From JAJKIV01 sp036741775 (GTDB lineage: Bacteria; Gemmatimonadota; Gemmatimonadetes; Gemmatimonadales; Gemmatimonadaceae): a stretch of DNA of 64,000 bases. Shown piece by piece: positions 33,746 to 42,421 of the stretch. Both the position numbers and the translations under genes were made by a program. The notes beneath the pieces are model-generated. The model saw nothing but the letters and a program-made list of their open reading frames with translations, had not been told where the DNA came from and ran no database searches. The stretch's first letter is position 1. Each line of letters opens with the position of its first letter. The stretch is taken from NCBI GenBank assembly GCA_036741775.1, contig DAINRQ010000002.1:1-64000 (forward strand). Reading direction: 5' to 3'.

Positions 33746-35095
33746 CTATGGAGTTGACCGGACCCTCCTCCCCGGAACGCTGTAGAGAATCCCTGTATAC
33801 TGCATTTCCTCCCAGGTCTGATCTCCCCACTTCACCTCGATCGTCGGGTCCGGGTTGTCCTTGTTCGACGCCGAGTTGTCGTACCAGGCCATCGACTCGA
33901 GCTTCGTCCCGGCGGGGATCTCCAGCGGCGTCGCGAACAGGTAGTACGTCTGCCAGTTGAAATCGTAGCGCGGGACGTCGAGCACCATCTCTGACGTGCT
34001 GTCGGGCTTCGCGAGTGTGTACTGCCACCGCGTGCCGCGGAGATGCGTGTGCGGGAACAGCCCCCAGATCTTCACCGGCTGCGTCACGGTGATCTCCGCC
34101 GGTACGGCCACGTCCCTGGCCCCCGCGGGAATCACGAGTGAGCCGTTATAGAACGCCGTCGCATGAATCTCCTCGGCCGGCACCTCCTTGGCGAACTTGA
34201 AGCCGACTGCACTCCGGTCCTTCATCTCGTGGCCGTGCGCGGTGTAGTGCATCTGGAACGTCAACACCGTGCCGGCACGCAGTCGCAGTGCGGTGCCAGG
34301 AGGGAACTCGACCACGTTCGTGCCCGGCGCGGTCGTGCCGATGAGCGCGCCCAGCTGCCGCGGAGGCGGGTGCGTGGAATCACGGCGCGGCACATCCGGC
34401 AGGGCGTGGGCTCGATTCCTGATGAACAGCGGTTGCTGGGCCGGCCGCGCTCCGGCGGGAGCTGCCGCGGGACTCGACGGTGCAGCGTTAGGCGCCGCCG
34501 GCACCCTCGCGTACACGAGCACGTGGTGCACGACCTCGCGCGCGCCCGGCATGATCTCGATCGCCTGAACCCACTTCTCTTCGGTGATCCCGGCCGGCAC
34601 CTCGAAATACTGGTACTCGATGGTGCCTGACGCGGGGACCACGTACTCCTGCGGCATCCGGACGACCAGGTCGGGCGTGCCGATCTCCCAGCCCACGGAA
34701 TAATCCGGCTTGGTCGGCAGCTTCGTCATGTCGCCTGGCTTGGCGCCGGAGTTCACCCAACGGACGATCATGTCGCGTTCCTGATCCGTCAGCCGCCGGT
34801 CGTTGCGGAACACACCGCGCGGCCCCGCGGCTTGCCACGGCGGCATCCGGCCCGACATCACCATCCCCCTGATCTTCGCGAGCTTCGGCGTGGTGCTGTC
34901 GTAATCGAGCAGCGAGAATGGACCGAGGCCGCCCGGCCGATGGCAGGTCGTGCAGTTCTTGTAGAAGATGGGCGCGACGTCCTCGGCGAACGTCGGGTCG
35001 GCGCTGTGCGCGCTGCCGGCCTTCGGAGCTAACGCGGCCGCAATCACGATCGCCGAAGCGCCGGCGGCGAATGGGAGAAGGCGGGAGAGGGGCAT
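33746..35095 (-). CDS. Exported cytochrome c-like protein fused to copper type II ascorbate-dependent monooxygenase-like domains
   Basis: A 449-residue protein from ATG 35095 with a signal peptide (residues 1-30). A haem-binding CTTCH (Cys48, Cys51, His52) begins a short cytochrome c domain (about 35-115: APIFYKNCTTCHRPGG, MPPWQ). The rest matches the peptidylglycine monooxygenase-like (PHM) fold: HHVLVYA, HYTAHG and FPHTHLRG supply His ligands for two copper sites. A Pro/Ala-rich insert lies at about 225-255. Proteins of this arrangement are frequent in Acidobacteriota and Gemmatimonadota and of unknown substrate. Oxidation of an extracellular compound with haem-copper electron transfer is inference. 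Confidence 0.82.
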   Translation of the reverse strand: MPLSRLLPFAAGASAIVIAAALAPKAGSAHSADPTFAEDVAPIFYKNCTTCHRPGGLGPFSLLDYDSTTPKLAKIRGMVMSGRMPPWQAAGPRGVFRNDRRLTDQERDMIVRWVNSGAKPGDMTKLPTKPDYSVGWEIGTPDLVVRMPQEYVVPASGTIEYQYFEVPAGITEEKWVQAIEIMPGAREVVHHVLVYARVPAAPNAAPSSPAAAPAGARPAQQPLFIRNRAHALPDVPRRDSTHPPPRQLGALIGTTAPGTNVVEFPPGTALRLRAGTVLTFQMHYTAHGHEMKDRSAVGFKFAKEVPAEEIHATAFYNGSLVIPAGARDVAVPAEITVTQPVKIWGLFPHTHLRGTRWQYTLAKPDSTSEMVLDVPRYDFNWQTYYLFATPLEIPAGTKLESMAWYDNSASNKDNPDPTIEVKWGDQTWEEMQYTGILYSVPGRRVRSTP

Positions 35096-35190
35096 ACCAG
35101 TCCGGATGAGCTGCGAGGGGGGACATAGGGCGACCATTTCGGCGATCGCGGCGACCTAATCTGCCGCGAGGCGCGAAAAAATGCACGCCT

Positions 35191-35751
35191 TCACCCCACG
35201 ATCCACTTCCCGATGACTCCAAATGCACTCAGGAGCCCAACGACGGTCAACACTGCCGTCGCGGCGAGCGCACTGCCAATCCACCACCACCGCCGGGGCG
35301 CAACCCGCAGCGCTCCGCCCCAGGCGATGGCAGCCCACGCCAACCCCTGGATGAGAAACCAGGGCTCGTTGAAGAAAAGGGCCTGCAGGTCAGCCTGCCT
35401 CGTGTCGATCACGCGCCAGAACGGATAGCGGATGGTGAGCACACCGGTGAGACTCGCGATTCGCTGAACCATGCCGATCGACGCATGAGACACGCATCCA
35501 ACCGCAATCACCCACGAGAGACCGAGCAGGAACGGGCGTGCTCGGCGGTTGTCCCATGCGTTCACCAACGCGAGCGGCAGCAACGCCGTGACGAACAACA
35601 TCACAGCCGCAATGGCGTTGATCCGACGGAACTGCTCGAGCGACACGGGGGTGCCGAACATTCCGAACGTTCCGCCGAGGGCGTAGTACGATCGGTAGAG
35701 CGCGTAACCGAACGCCCACGCAGCAGCGAACCGGCTCGCTGACAGCCTCAT
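35191..35751 (-). CDS. DUF3995-like integral membrane protein
   Basis: A 186-residue protein with four predicted membrane segments: residues about 8-25, 48-65, 75-95 and 152-175. The order FAAAWAFGYALYRSYYALGGTFG, VNAWDNRRARPFLLGLSWVI and PWFLIQGLAWAAIAWG is that of DUF3995-type membrane proteins. No catalytic motif is seen. It lies 12 nt upstream of nothing on its own strand except the beta-lactamase remnant before it. Confidence 0.65.
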   Translation of the reverse strand: MRLSASRFAAAWAFGYALYRSYYALGGTFGMFGTPVSLEQFRRINAIAAVMLFVTALLPLALVNAWDNRRARPFLLGLSWVIAVGCVSHASIGMVQRIASLTGVLTIRYPFWRVIDTRQADLQALFFNEPWFLIQGLAWAAIAWGGALRVAPRRWWWIGSALAATAVLTVVGLLSAFGVIGKWIVG

Positions 35752-35763
35752 CGCTACCTGATA

Positions 35764-36442
35764 TCACTCGGCGTCACGCTTCCGCTGCTGCTCCGCGAGT
35801 ACCCTCTTCAAACTCTCCTCTGCACTGGCGATGTAGGTCAGATACCCATCACGATCGATGAACGGCGCCACCGGGTCCTCGGTCTTCGCTCGATCGACGA
35901 ACTTGCGATACCTGTCGAACCGTCTAGCATGCGTGGTCACCCAGATGTCGACGGGCAGACTCCGCAGCACGCGGAACGTGCGCTCGTAGTCGGCACGGAT
36001 ACCTGGATATCGCTCCGGCTCTATCAGCCTCACGAGGCCGGAGAATACCGTCAGGCTGCAGGCGTGCACGACTTGCAGCTCGCGTTCACCATCGCGAACG
36101 GGAAATGACCACGAGGTGCACCCCTTCGTGTGGCCGCCCGTGATGTGCACAGTGAGCTCAATCGGCCCGAGACGGATCGTGTCACCGTCCTCGAATCGAT
36201 GGTGAACGCGCGCTGGGGGATACCGCGCGATCCGGGTCCAGACGAACAGCTTGGTAGGCCAATGGCTGTCCGGGCCAATTCCGCCGGACTCGATGGCATC
36301 GGCGCTCGCGTCGCTGGCCCACACCTCGGCGTTCGGCGTACTGCTGCCCGCCGTTGATGGTTCCCTGGCGCCACTTGGTGAACCCGAACGCCATGAGTGG
36401 CGTCGCGAGTGCAAGCAGAGCCAGCAGCCAGCGCCGCTTCAT
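35764..36442 (-). pseudogene. Subclass B3 metallo-beta-lactamase-like gene, active-site region deleted and frameshifted
   Basis: At 36442 an ATG opens a signal peptide (KRRWLLALLALATPLMAFGF), but that frame dies soon after TINGGQQ. Another frame continues as AEVWASDASADAIESGG, then HITGGHTKGCTSWSF and PVDIWVTTHARRFDRY, the C-terminal half of B3-type enzymes including the GHTxGxxxW ligand region. About 110 residues with the HxHxDH zinc motif are missing at the join (near 36350), with a change of frame. A catalytic enzyme cannot be made. Confidence 0.65.
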
Positions 36443-36551
36443 CTGAAGCAGATCGCTTTCTCGCTCGTCACACTCGCCCCAATGGGGGTTCCCCTCTGGA
36501 TCCTGTAGCCGAGCGAAGCGGCTACTCTCGATACTCGCATCCGTTCCACCG

Positions 36552-37484
36552 TTAGCCCCTCAGCGGCGACTTCGTGCCGTACGTCTCCTCATAGAACCGG
36601 TTGCCGTCGTGCGAGAGCTTGCGAGCCAGAAAGCGATGGATCGCTTTTCTCGCTCCGGGAACCTTCCAGCAGTCCTCGTGGCAGTCGCCCTCGTCACCCT
36701 CGAGCCGGACGAACTCGACCTCCGCACCTCTCGACCGGAGCTCGGCAGTGATTCGCTCACCTTGCGCGACGTACACATTGTCGTCGCCCGCTCCGTGTAC
36801 CGTGAGGACCGAAACATCGGGCCGCGCGAAGGTCACCGTGGAGATATCGCGAAGCTCGGCATCGGACCACGGCGGCCCATGGCCCATCACGTCTGTCAGA
36901 ATGTCCTCGAAGTCGGCCATGACCTGGTCGGGCGGCATCGTCATGTCGTGCTCGCCGTCGAGGTTGACGGCGACGTTCACTCGCCCGTCCGGACTCGCGG
37001 GATCGTCGCGAAGCGCGACCATCGTCGCCAGATGACCGCCGGCTGACATACCAAGCGATGCGATTCGATCGGGATCGATTCGGAAGCGAGCCGCGTTTGC
37101 GCGGATGTACTTCAACGCGTTCTGAACGTCCTCGATCTGTGCGGGCCACGTCCCGTCAGGTCGACTCGAACGCCTGTAGTTGATCGAAAAGACGACGTAG
37201 CCGTACGGACACAGCTCGGCCGCGAACTGCTCGCCCCAGGCTTTGTCTCCACCCCTCCACGCCCCGCCGTGAATGACGAGAATGGCTGGCCGGTTTGCGC
37301 GGCTGCTATCGGATATCGGCTCGTAGAAATCCAACATCCCATCATAGCCGATGCTCGAGTCGTAGCTCACGTCCGTTTCGACGTCGTGCAGCGCGGACTC
37401 GCAGCCGCTCGCGCCTAGCGCGAGCAGCAGGCAACACGCACCGGCGCCGGCCCGCTGCGTCCCCCGCTGACCGAGCTGGTTCAC
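36552..37484 (-). CDS. Lipoprotein alpha/beta hydrolase (esterase/lipase, BD-FAE-like)
   Basis: A 310-residue protein from GTG 37484. The signal ends in a lipobox with Cys28 (LGASGC). The oxyanion-hole HGGAW is at about 72-76 and the nucleophile elbow GMSAGG holds Ser147. Asp and His of the triad are likely in HGAGDDNV and the C-terminal half. This is the pattern of carbohydrate/aryl esterases of the hormone-sensitive lipase or BD-FAE group, anchored outside. Its start overlaps the kinase stop by 4 nt (GTGA). A decayed copy of its 5' end lies at 42310-42386. Confidence 0.85.
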   Translation of the reverse strand: MNQLGQRGTQRAGAGACCLLLALGASGCESALHDVETDVSYDSSIGYDGMLDFYEPISDSSRANRPAILVIHGGAWRGGDKAWGEQFAAELCPYGYVVFSINYRRSSRPDGTWPAQIEDVQNALKYIRANAARFRIDPDRIASLGMSAGGHLATMVALRDDPASPDGRVNVAVNLDGEHDMTMPPDQVMADFEDILTDVMGHGPPWSDAELRDISTVTFARPDVSVLTVHGAGDDNVYVAQGERITAELRSRGAEVEFVRLEGDEGDCHEDCWKVPGARKAIHRFLARKLSHDGNRFYEETYGTKSPLRG

Positions 37485-40400
37485 GATCCGCTCAGGCCCA
37501 GCCGATTGAGCGCCTCACGCGCCTCGTCCAGGAGATGCCGGTGGAGCGCGGTGGGCGCGTCGTAGTGCCAGAGGAAGCGCCGGTAGTAGTCCGCCGCATG
37601 ACCCATCATGCCTAACGCCTCCGCCGCGCGCGCCCGCTCCAAATACGCGAGCCCCCGCACCATCGCGTTCGCCTGGCGCGTCGTCTGGAGGGGAAACGGG
37701 ATCCCCTCGGCCCACGTCAGCACACGGGCCGCCTCGGCAGGATCACCACGCTCGCGGAGCCAGCGACCGGCGGCCAGGCGGTTCACCGCGGTGAGAAACG
37801 GGTGGTCATCGGAACGGTAGCGTGACCATCCGAGCTCCGCGCGCTCGCGCTCCAGCGCCATGAGGGTGTCCGCCGCCCCCGCTCGATTGCCGGCGAGCGC
37901 CGTGCCGAAGGCGACGAGCGATCGTTGCAGCATAGCGCCTGTGACGCTGTCGCTCGCGGCCGCGGCGCGACCGGCGGAGGCGAGAGCGTTCGCGTCGCGC
38001 CGGCTCGCGGCGAGGAGGCCATCCAGCCACGCCAGCTCCGCACGCCCGGCCGGTGAGAGCAGGGCGCTGACCTTCACCGCGGCCGCGTGCTCGGCGGCCG
38101 CGGTGCCTGGCTCGAGCGCGCCTAACCACTCCCCGACCACGGCGACACGGTACCTGTGGACCGGTGCGACCGAGTCCGAAACCCGCGCCGCGTACTCGTC
38201 GAGTGCGACCAGCGACGAATCCCACGCCCCGCGCGCCGCCTGCGCGTTGGACAGGCGTATCAGTTGCGCGGCACCCATGGAGCGTGAAGCGCCGCGCGCG
38301 ATGACCTGACTCGCGAACGCCACCTGCTCGCGCGGGAAGCCGTACTGCGAGATGCCGAGCGCGAACCGGGCGGNNNNNNNNNNNNNNNNNNNNNNNNNNN
38401 NNNNNNNNNNNNNNNNNNNNNNNNNNNNNNNNNNNNNNNNNNNNNNNNNNNNNNNNNNNNNNNNNNNNNNNNNGCCACCTGCTCGCGCGGGAAGCCGTAC
38501 TGCGAGATGCCGAGCGCGAACCGGGCGGGATCGACCGGGGCGGTGAACGAGGAGAAGAACCGAACGCCGTTCTCCCTGACCATGGTGTCGGTCGCGAACC
38601 CTCCCGAGCGGGCGAGAGCGTCGAGATAGCGAAAGTAATCCAGCTCGTCGTATCCCTGGTCCCGCAGCGACGTCGAGTCGTAGCGCAACGCCGTCAGCTC
38701 GCGGAGGACCCGCCCCGAGAGCACCGTGTCGCGCTCCGACACCGCCACCCAGAAGAGATGCTGGAGCGCAGGCGCCATGCGCGGATTGAGCGCGAGGAGA
38801 CGCTCGAGCGCCAGTCGAAGATCCGCGGAGCTCGTACCGATGAGCGGCGTGCTGTGGGCGAGCAGCTCGGCGAGGGACCACCACCCGAACCAGTAGTCGG
38901 GGAAGCGCTCCGTGAGCGCTCTCGCGCGCCCGTATCGGACGCTCATGCTGTCGGCCATGCCGGCCTCGATGTGCAGCCGCTCGCGCGGCGGCAGCCGGTC
39001 CCGATGATCGCGGTACTTCGCCCGGAGGGTGGGGTCGACGTCGAGGCTCCAGTAGTCCCTCGCCAACGCGTAGCGCCAGTACGCGAGGACGAACGTCGTG
39101 TCCTCGGTGAAGGCACGCTCGTACGACGCCGCCGCATCGCGCCACCGCCCCTCGGCGATGGCACGCTCCCCATCCAGGAACGGGCGCAGCGCGGGGATCG
39201 AGCTCGTGGTCACCGCCGCCAGGCTGGGCGTCGGCGCACCCTCGCGCCGCCAGATGCCTCGCAGCAGCGCCCACGTCACGCGCTCCGTGAGCGCCGCGAT
39301 GTCGCCGGCCGGCGCGGACACCGAAACGGCCGTAAGCGGCTCCGTCCTACCGACCGCGTGAACCACGGCGTCGACGCGAACGCTGTCGCCGACCCGCAGC
39401 AGGGTCGCGCGCATGATGCTCCGAGCACCGAATCGACGCGCCAGGCCGAGCGCCTGTGCCAGCGACGGTGCAGACTCGGCAGGATGAACGTTCGCGAGCA
39501 CCGTGAGCGCATCCGTGGTCCGGATGCCGCCGACGCCGTCGAGGTTGGCGCTCACCGTGATGACGAGCTCGCGCCCGAGGCGCGCCAGCGCGGTGTCCGA
39601 TGTGACGGGGACCGGTGGCAGGACGGCGATGGCCGACGCCGACGGATCGATGGTGGGGCGCGCTCGCCATAGGATGACCGCGCCGATCGATGCGGCGAGC
39701 GCGGCCATCCCGATGGTGAGCGCAAGGACCCGCGGGGTAGCTCGCCGCCAGCGCCCCGCGCCGTAGCCTACCTTCGCCTCGGCCCGCACGAGAGCATCGA
39801 GGAATTCGGCCGCGGTCTGGAAACGGTCGGCGGGAAAAGGCGCCATGGCGCGCGCCACCACCGCTTCGAGGTCGGTGCGCACGGCCGGCCGGACGCGGCG
39901 AACCCGCGGCGGCGATTCACCCAGCCGCCGGCCGATCATCGCGTGCACATTGGCGCCGGCGAACGGCGGCTCGCCGGCCAGCATCTCGTACAGCACGCAT
40001 CCTAACGAGTACACGTCGCTGCGGCCGTCGATGTCGCGCTCGCCCATCGCCTGCTCGGGGCTCATGTAGGCGGGCGTTCCGACCGCCACCCCCGTGTGCG
40101 TGAGCTCCGTCGAGCCCGCCGCGCTCGTAACGCGCGCCACGCGCGCGATGCCGAAATCGGCGAGCAGGGCGTGGGGCTCTCCGGCCACGCCCAAGCCGTT
40201 ACTCCCTCGCTCCGTCAGGAGGATGTTCGCCGGCTTGATGTCCCGGTGCACCACGCCGCGCCCGTGTGCGTACGCCAGGGCGTCGGCCACCTCGCGGGCG
40301 ATCCGGAGAGCGACGGGCACCGGGAGCGGCCCCTCGCGCGCGATCCGATCGCGAAGCGACTCGCCCTCGATGTACGGCATCGCGTAGTAGAGGAAGGACG

Positions 40401-40824
40401 GACCCTCCCCGTCGCCTCGCTCCGCGCGGTGCTCGGAGTCGGGACGCCGAGCGTGCACAGCACCCGAGTCGAACAGCGGCAGAATATGCGGGTGAACGAG
40501 TGCGGCGACCGTCTCGATCTCCCGCACGAACCTCTCGATGCCCGACGTCGCGTCGACGTCCGGGTGCAGCACCTTGATCGCCACCGTGCGCCCGTGCTTG
40601 CGGTCGCGCGCCAGGAAGACCGTGGCCATCCCGCCGCGCCCGAGCTCGCGCTCCACCTCATAGCGCCCCGCGAGCGCTGTTCGCAGCGCGCCCAACGCAT
40701 CCGGCCGCGCGGGCGCCTCGCCGCTCTCGTCGCCGAGGCTCCCGAGGAACGGCGCCGCGAACGCCGCTGCCGGCATCTCGAGAAAGTCGTCGTCGCGGCG
40801 GCGGTTGTCCGGTCTACTCGTCAA
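37481..40824 (-). CDS. Ser/Thr protein kinase with TolB/FlgO-like and TPR regions, split by an assembly gap
   Basis: Removing the 100 N and one 55-nt flank gives a single frame of 3189 nt (1062 residues). Residues 55-345 are a Hanks-type kinase: GRGGMATVF (62-70), Lys84, HRDIKPAN with Asp195, DFGIARV, VGTPAYMSPE. A membrane span follows at about 362-384. Then a TolB/FlgO-like domain (VLPPVPVTSDTAL, GRELVITVSANLDG) and helical TPR-like repeats to the end. It is preceded by an ECF sigma gene (30 nt) and followed by the esterase with a 4-nt overlap, so all three are probably one operon. The kinase may sense an external signal through its outer part. CGTTAGG occurs three times (37611, 38127 variant, 40001). 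Confidence 0.88.
38319..38528. repeat. Exact 55-nt duplication flanking the second N gap
   Basis: Bases 38319-38373 and 38474-38528 are identical over 55 nt. Same length as at the first gap, so this is a contig-end overlap from assembly. Confidence 0.95.
38374..38473. other. Assembly gap, 100 N, probably artefactual
   Basis: Exactly 100 N between two identical 55-nt copies. Dropping 155 nt restores one continuous kinase frame whose length divides by three. Confidence 0.97.
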
Positions 40825-40854
40825 TGCGTGTATTCCTGTGGACGTTCACGCCGT

Positions 40855-41445
40855 TCAGGCACGGAGCTCCCGATACAGCCACTCCTTCGCCTTCGCCCAG
40901 TCACGCTGCACCGTACGCTCCGTGACACCCAGAACAGCCCCGGTCTCGGCGTCGCTCAGGCCACCGAAGAACCGGCACTCCACCACACGTGCGAGCCGAT
41001 CCTGCTCTGCGGCCAACCGCGTCAGCGCCTCATCGACCGCCACCAACGTGCCGGCGCGCTCGGCGGCGAGCGTGCCATCCCGAAGATCTCCGGCGTCCAG
41101 GGCCTCGAGGCTCACCGGCTGGCGCACCCCGCCCCGCTTCGCGGCACGCCGCCGCCTCGCATGGTCCACCAGAATCCGGCGCATGACCCGGGAGGCAACC
41201 GCGAAGAACTGGGCGCGGTGCGCCCAGTCCACCCGTGTCTGATCGACGAGCCGGAGATACGCCTCGTGCACGAGCGCGGTCGTGTCGAGCGTGTGCCCGG
41301 AGCGCTCGCGCGCCAGATGATGGCGCGCGACGCGCCGCAGGTCGTCGTAGATGGCCCCGAATAGTCGCTCGGCGGCCGCGCTCTCGCCCGACCGCCAGGC
41401 TACGAGCAGACTCGTGACGTCGTGCCGCGCGCCCGCGCCCCGCAT
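40855..41445 (-). CDS. ECF-like RNA polymerase sigma factor
   Basis: A 196-residue protein. Region 2 is visible as AERLFGAIYDDLRRVARHHL, LVHEAYLRLVD and RAQFFAVASRVMRRILVDHA. Region 4 has FGGLSDAETGAVLGVTERTVQRDWAKAKEWL, a helix-turn-helix. It matches the ECF subgroup (TIGR02999-type) commonly found beside Ser/Thr kinases. No anti-sigma gene is near; the kinase 30 nt downstream is the probable partner in control. Confidence 0.9.
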   Translation of the reverse strand: MRGAGARHDVTSLLVAWRSGESAAAERLFGAIYDDLRRVARHHLARERSGHTLDTTALVHEAYLRLVDQTRVDWAHRAQFFAVASRVMRRILVDHARRRRAAKRGGVRQPVSLEALDAGDLRDGTLAAERAGTLVAVDEALTRLAAEQDRLARVVECRFFGGLSDAETGAVLGVTERTVQRDWAKAKEWLYRELRA

Positions 41446-41590
41446 CCCGATGACTCCGTCTCGATGTCAGAGATGGCGACCGTTCTGCGCGTCATTCCGA
41501 GACCGCCGGCCCCCCGGTCCCAAGATGGGCGCGTGCGCCCGCGACGCAACCGGGGTGGCCCGATCAACGGACCTCGATCGAGGAGACGCG

Positions 41591-42241
41591 ATGCGCACTC
41601 ACATTTCCCTGGCACTGGCGTGCCTGGCCCCCGTCACGGCCTGCAGCGATCGGCCACTCCCCTCGGAGCTCGCCGTTCCCGCGCGACCCTCCGCCGCCGT
41701 CACGGTCGGGTTCCCGGGCGAAGACCCGGGCCCGCCGCTGTACGCGCTGTTCGAGCCGCTGTTTCAGCCGCACACCGACGAGTGGGCGGCGATCGCCTTC
41801 GTCCGCGACCCGGCGTGCGTTCCCGCCGATTTCAATCTGCTCGATGTGATCCACGTACCCGCTGCGTTCGGCTGTCCGTCGAAGGTGGAAGGCCACGTAA
41901 CCTACAAGAACGGGCCGCCGCCGATCCACGTCCTCATGCGCGGCCTGGGGGCGGTGCCGATCTGGTTCGTGGCGTGGCCGGAGCTCCAGGCCGCGATGAG
42001 CGATGGAGTGCTCACGGTGGGCGATCTCGAGGCTCTGCCCTCGCGGCGCGTGGGCGTCGCGTCGTTCTTCCACATGACGCAGCACCCCGGCGAGAACCGC
42101 CCGCAGGGGCTCCACAACGGCAAGATCGCGATCGTCGCCGCCGGCCAGGTGACGGGCGGAGGCGCGTTCCGCTTTCAGGTGCGCGAGATGGGCGTGAACG
42201 AGGCAAGTATCCTGCGCCACGTTGCGATCGAGCTCGACTGA
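41591..42241 (+). CDS. Lipoprotein of unknown function
   Basis: A 216-residue protein from ATG 41591 (AGGAGACGCG upstream). The signal ends in a lipobox-like VTAC at about residue 18. The mature part has strands and a PLYALFEPLFQPHTDEWAAIAF segment, and SSFFHMTQHP-like HMTQHPGEN near the end. No family is recognised. It is divergent from the ECF sigma gene. Confidence 0.7.
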   Translation: MRTHISLALACLAPVTACSDRPLPSELAVPARPSAAVTVGFPGEDPGPPLYALFEPLFQPHTDEWAAIAFVRDPACVPADFNLLDVIHVPAAFGCPSKVEGHVTYKNGPPPIHVLMRGLGAVPIWFVAWPELQAAMSDGVLTVGDLEALPSRRVGVASFFHMTQHPGENRPQGLHNGKIAIVAAGQVTGGGAFRFQVREMGVNEASILRHVAIELD

Positions 42242-42309
42242 GAGACGAGCCCGATTCGGCCTGACGGCCCCTGCGCGCCTGCTATCGACATCTGGCTCTC
42301 AGTCCACTC

Positions 42310-42386
42310 GCCGATGCTCGAAACGTAGCTCACGTCGCTTTCGACGTCGTACATCGCGGAGCCACAGCCACTCGCCTAACGCGAAC
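42310..42386 (-). pseudogene. Decayed 5' fragment of an esterase paralogue
   Basis: About 80% identical over some 77 bases to 37348-37425, the start of the lipoprotein esterase gene. It still encodes ASGCGSAMYDVESDVSYVSS in the minus frame, as against GASGCESALHDVETDVSYDS in the intact gene. The rest of the gene is absent. CCTAACG (42375-42381) stands where the intact copy has CCTAGCG. Confidence 0.75.
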
Positions 42387-42415
42387 ACTCGAACATGATA
42401 CGCGAGTGGCTGTGG
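42362..42415. repeat. 14-bp perfect inverted repeat at the end of convergent genes
   Basis: CCACAGCCACTCGC (42362-42375) and GCGAGTGGCTGTGG (42402-42415) with a 26-nt loop. The left arm is part of the esterase fragment, so the right arm looks like an inverted copy of it. It may act as a bidirectional terminator, but no T tract is seen. Confidence 0.75.
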
Positions 42416-42421
42416 TCCGCA

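Noticed and set aside
42362..42415. Insertion-sequence terminal repeats
   Set aside because: The arms are only 26 nt apart with no transposase, and the left arm is explained by the esterase copy.
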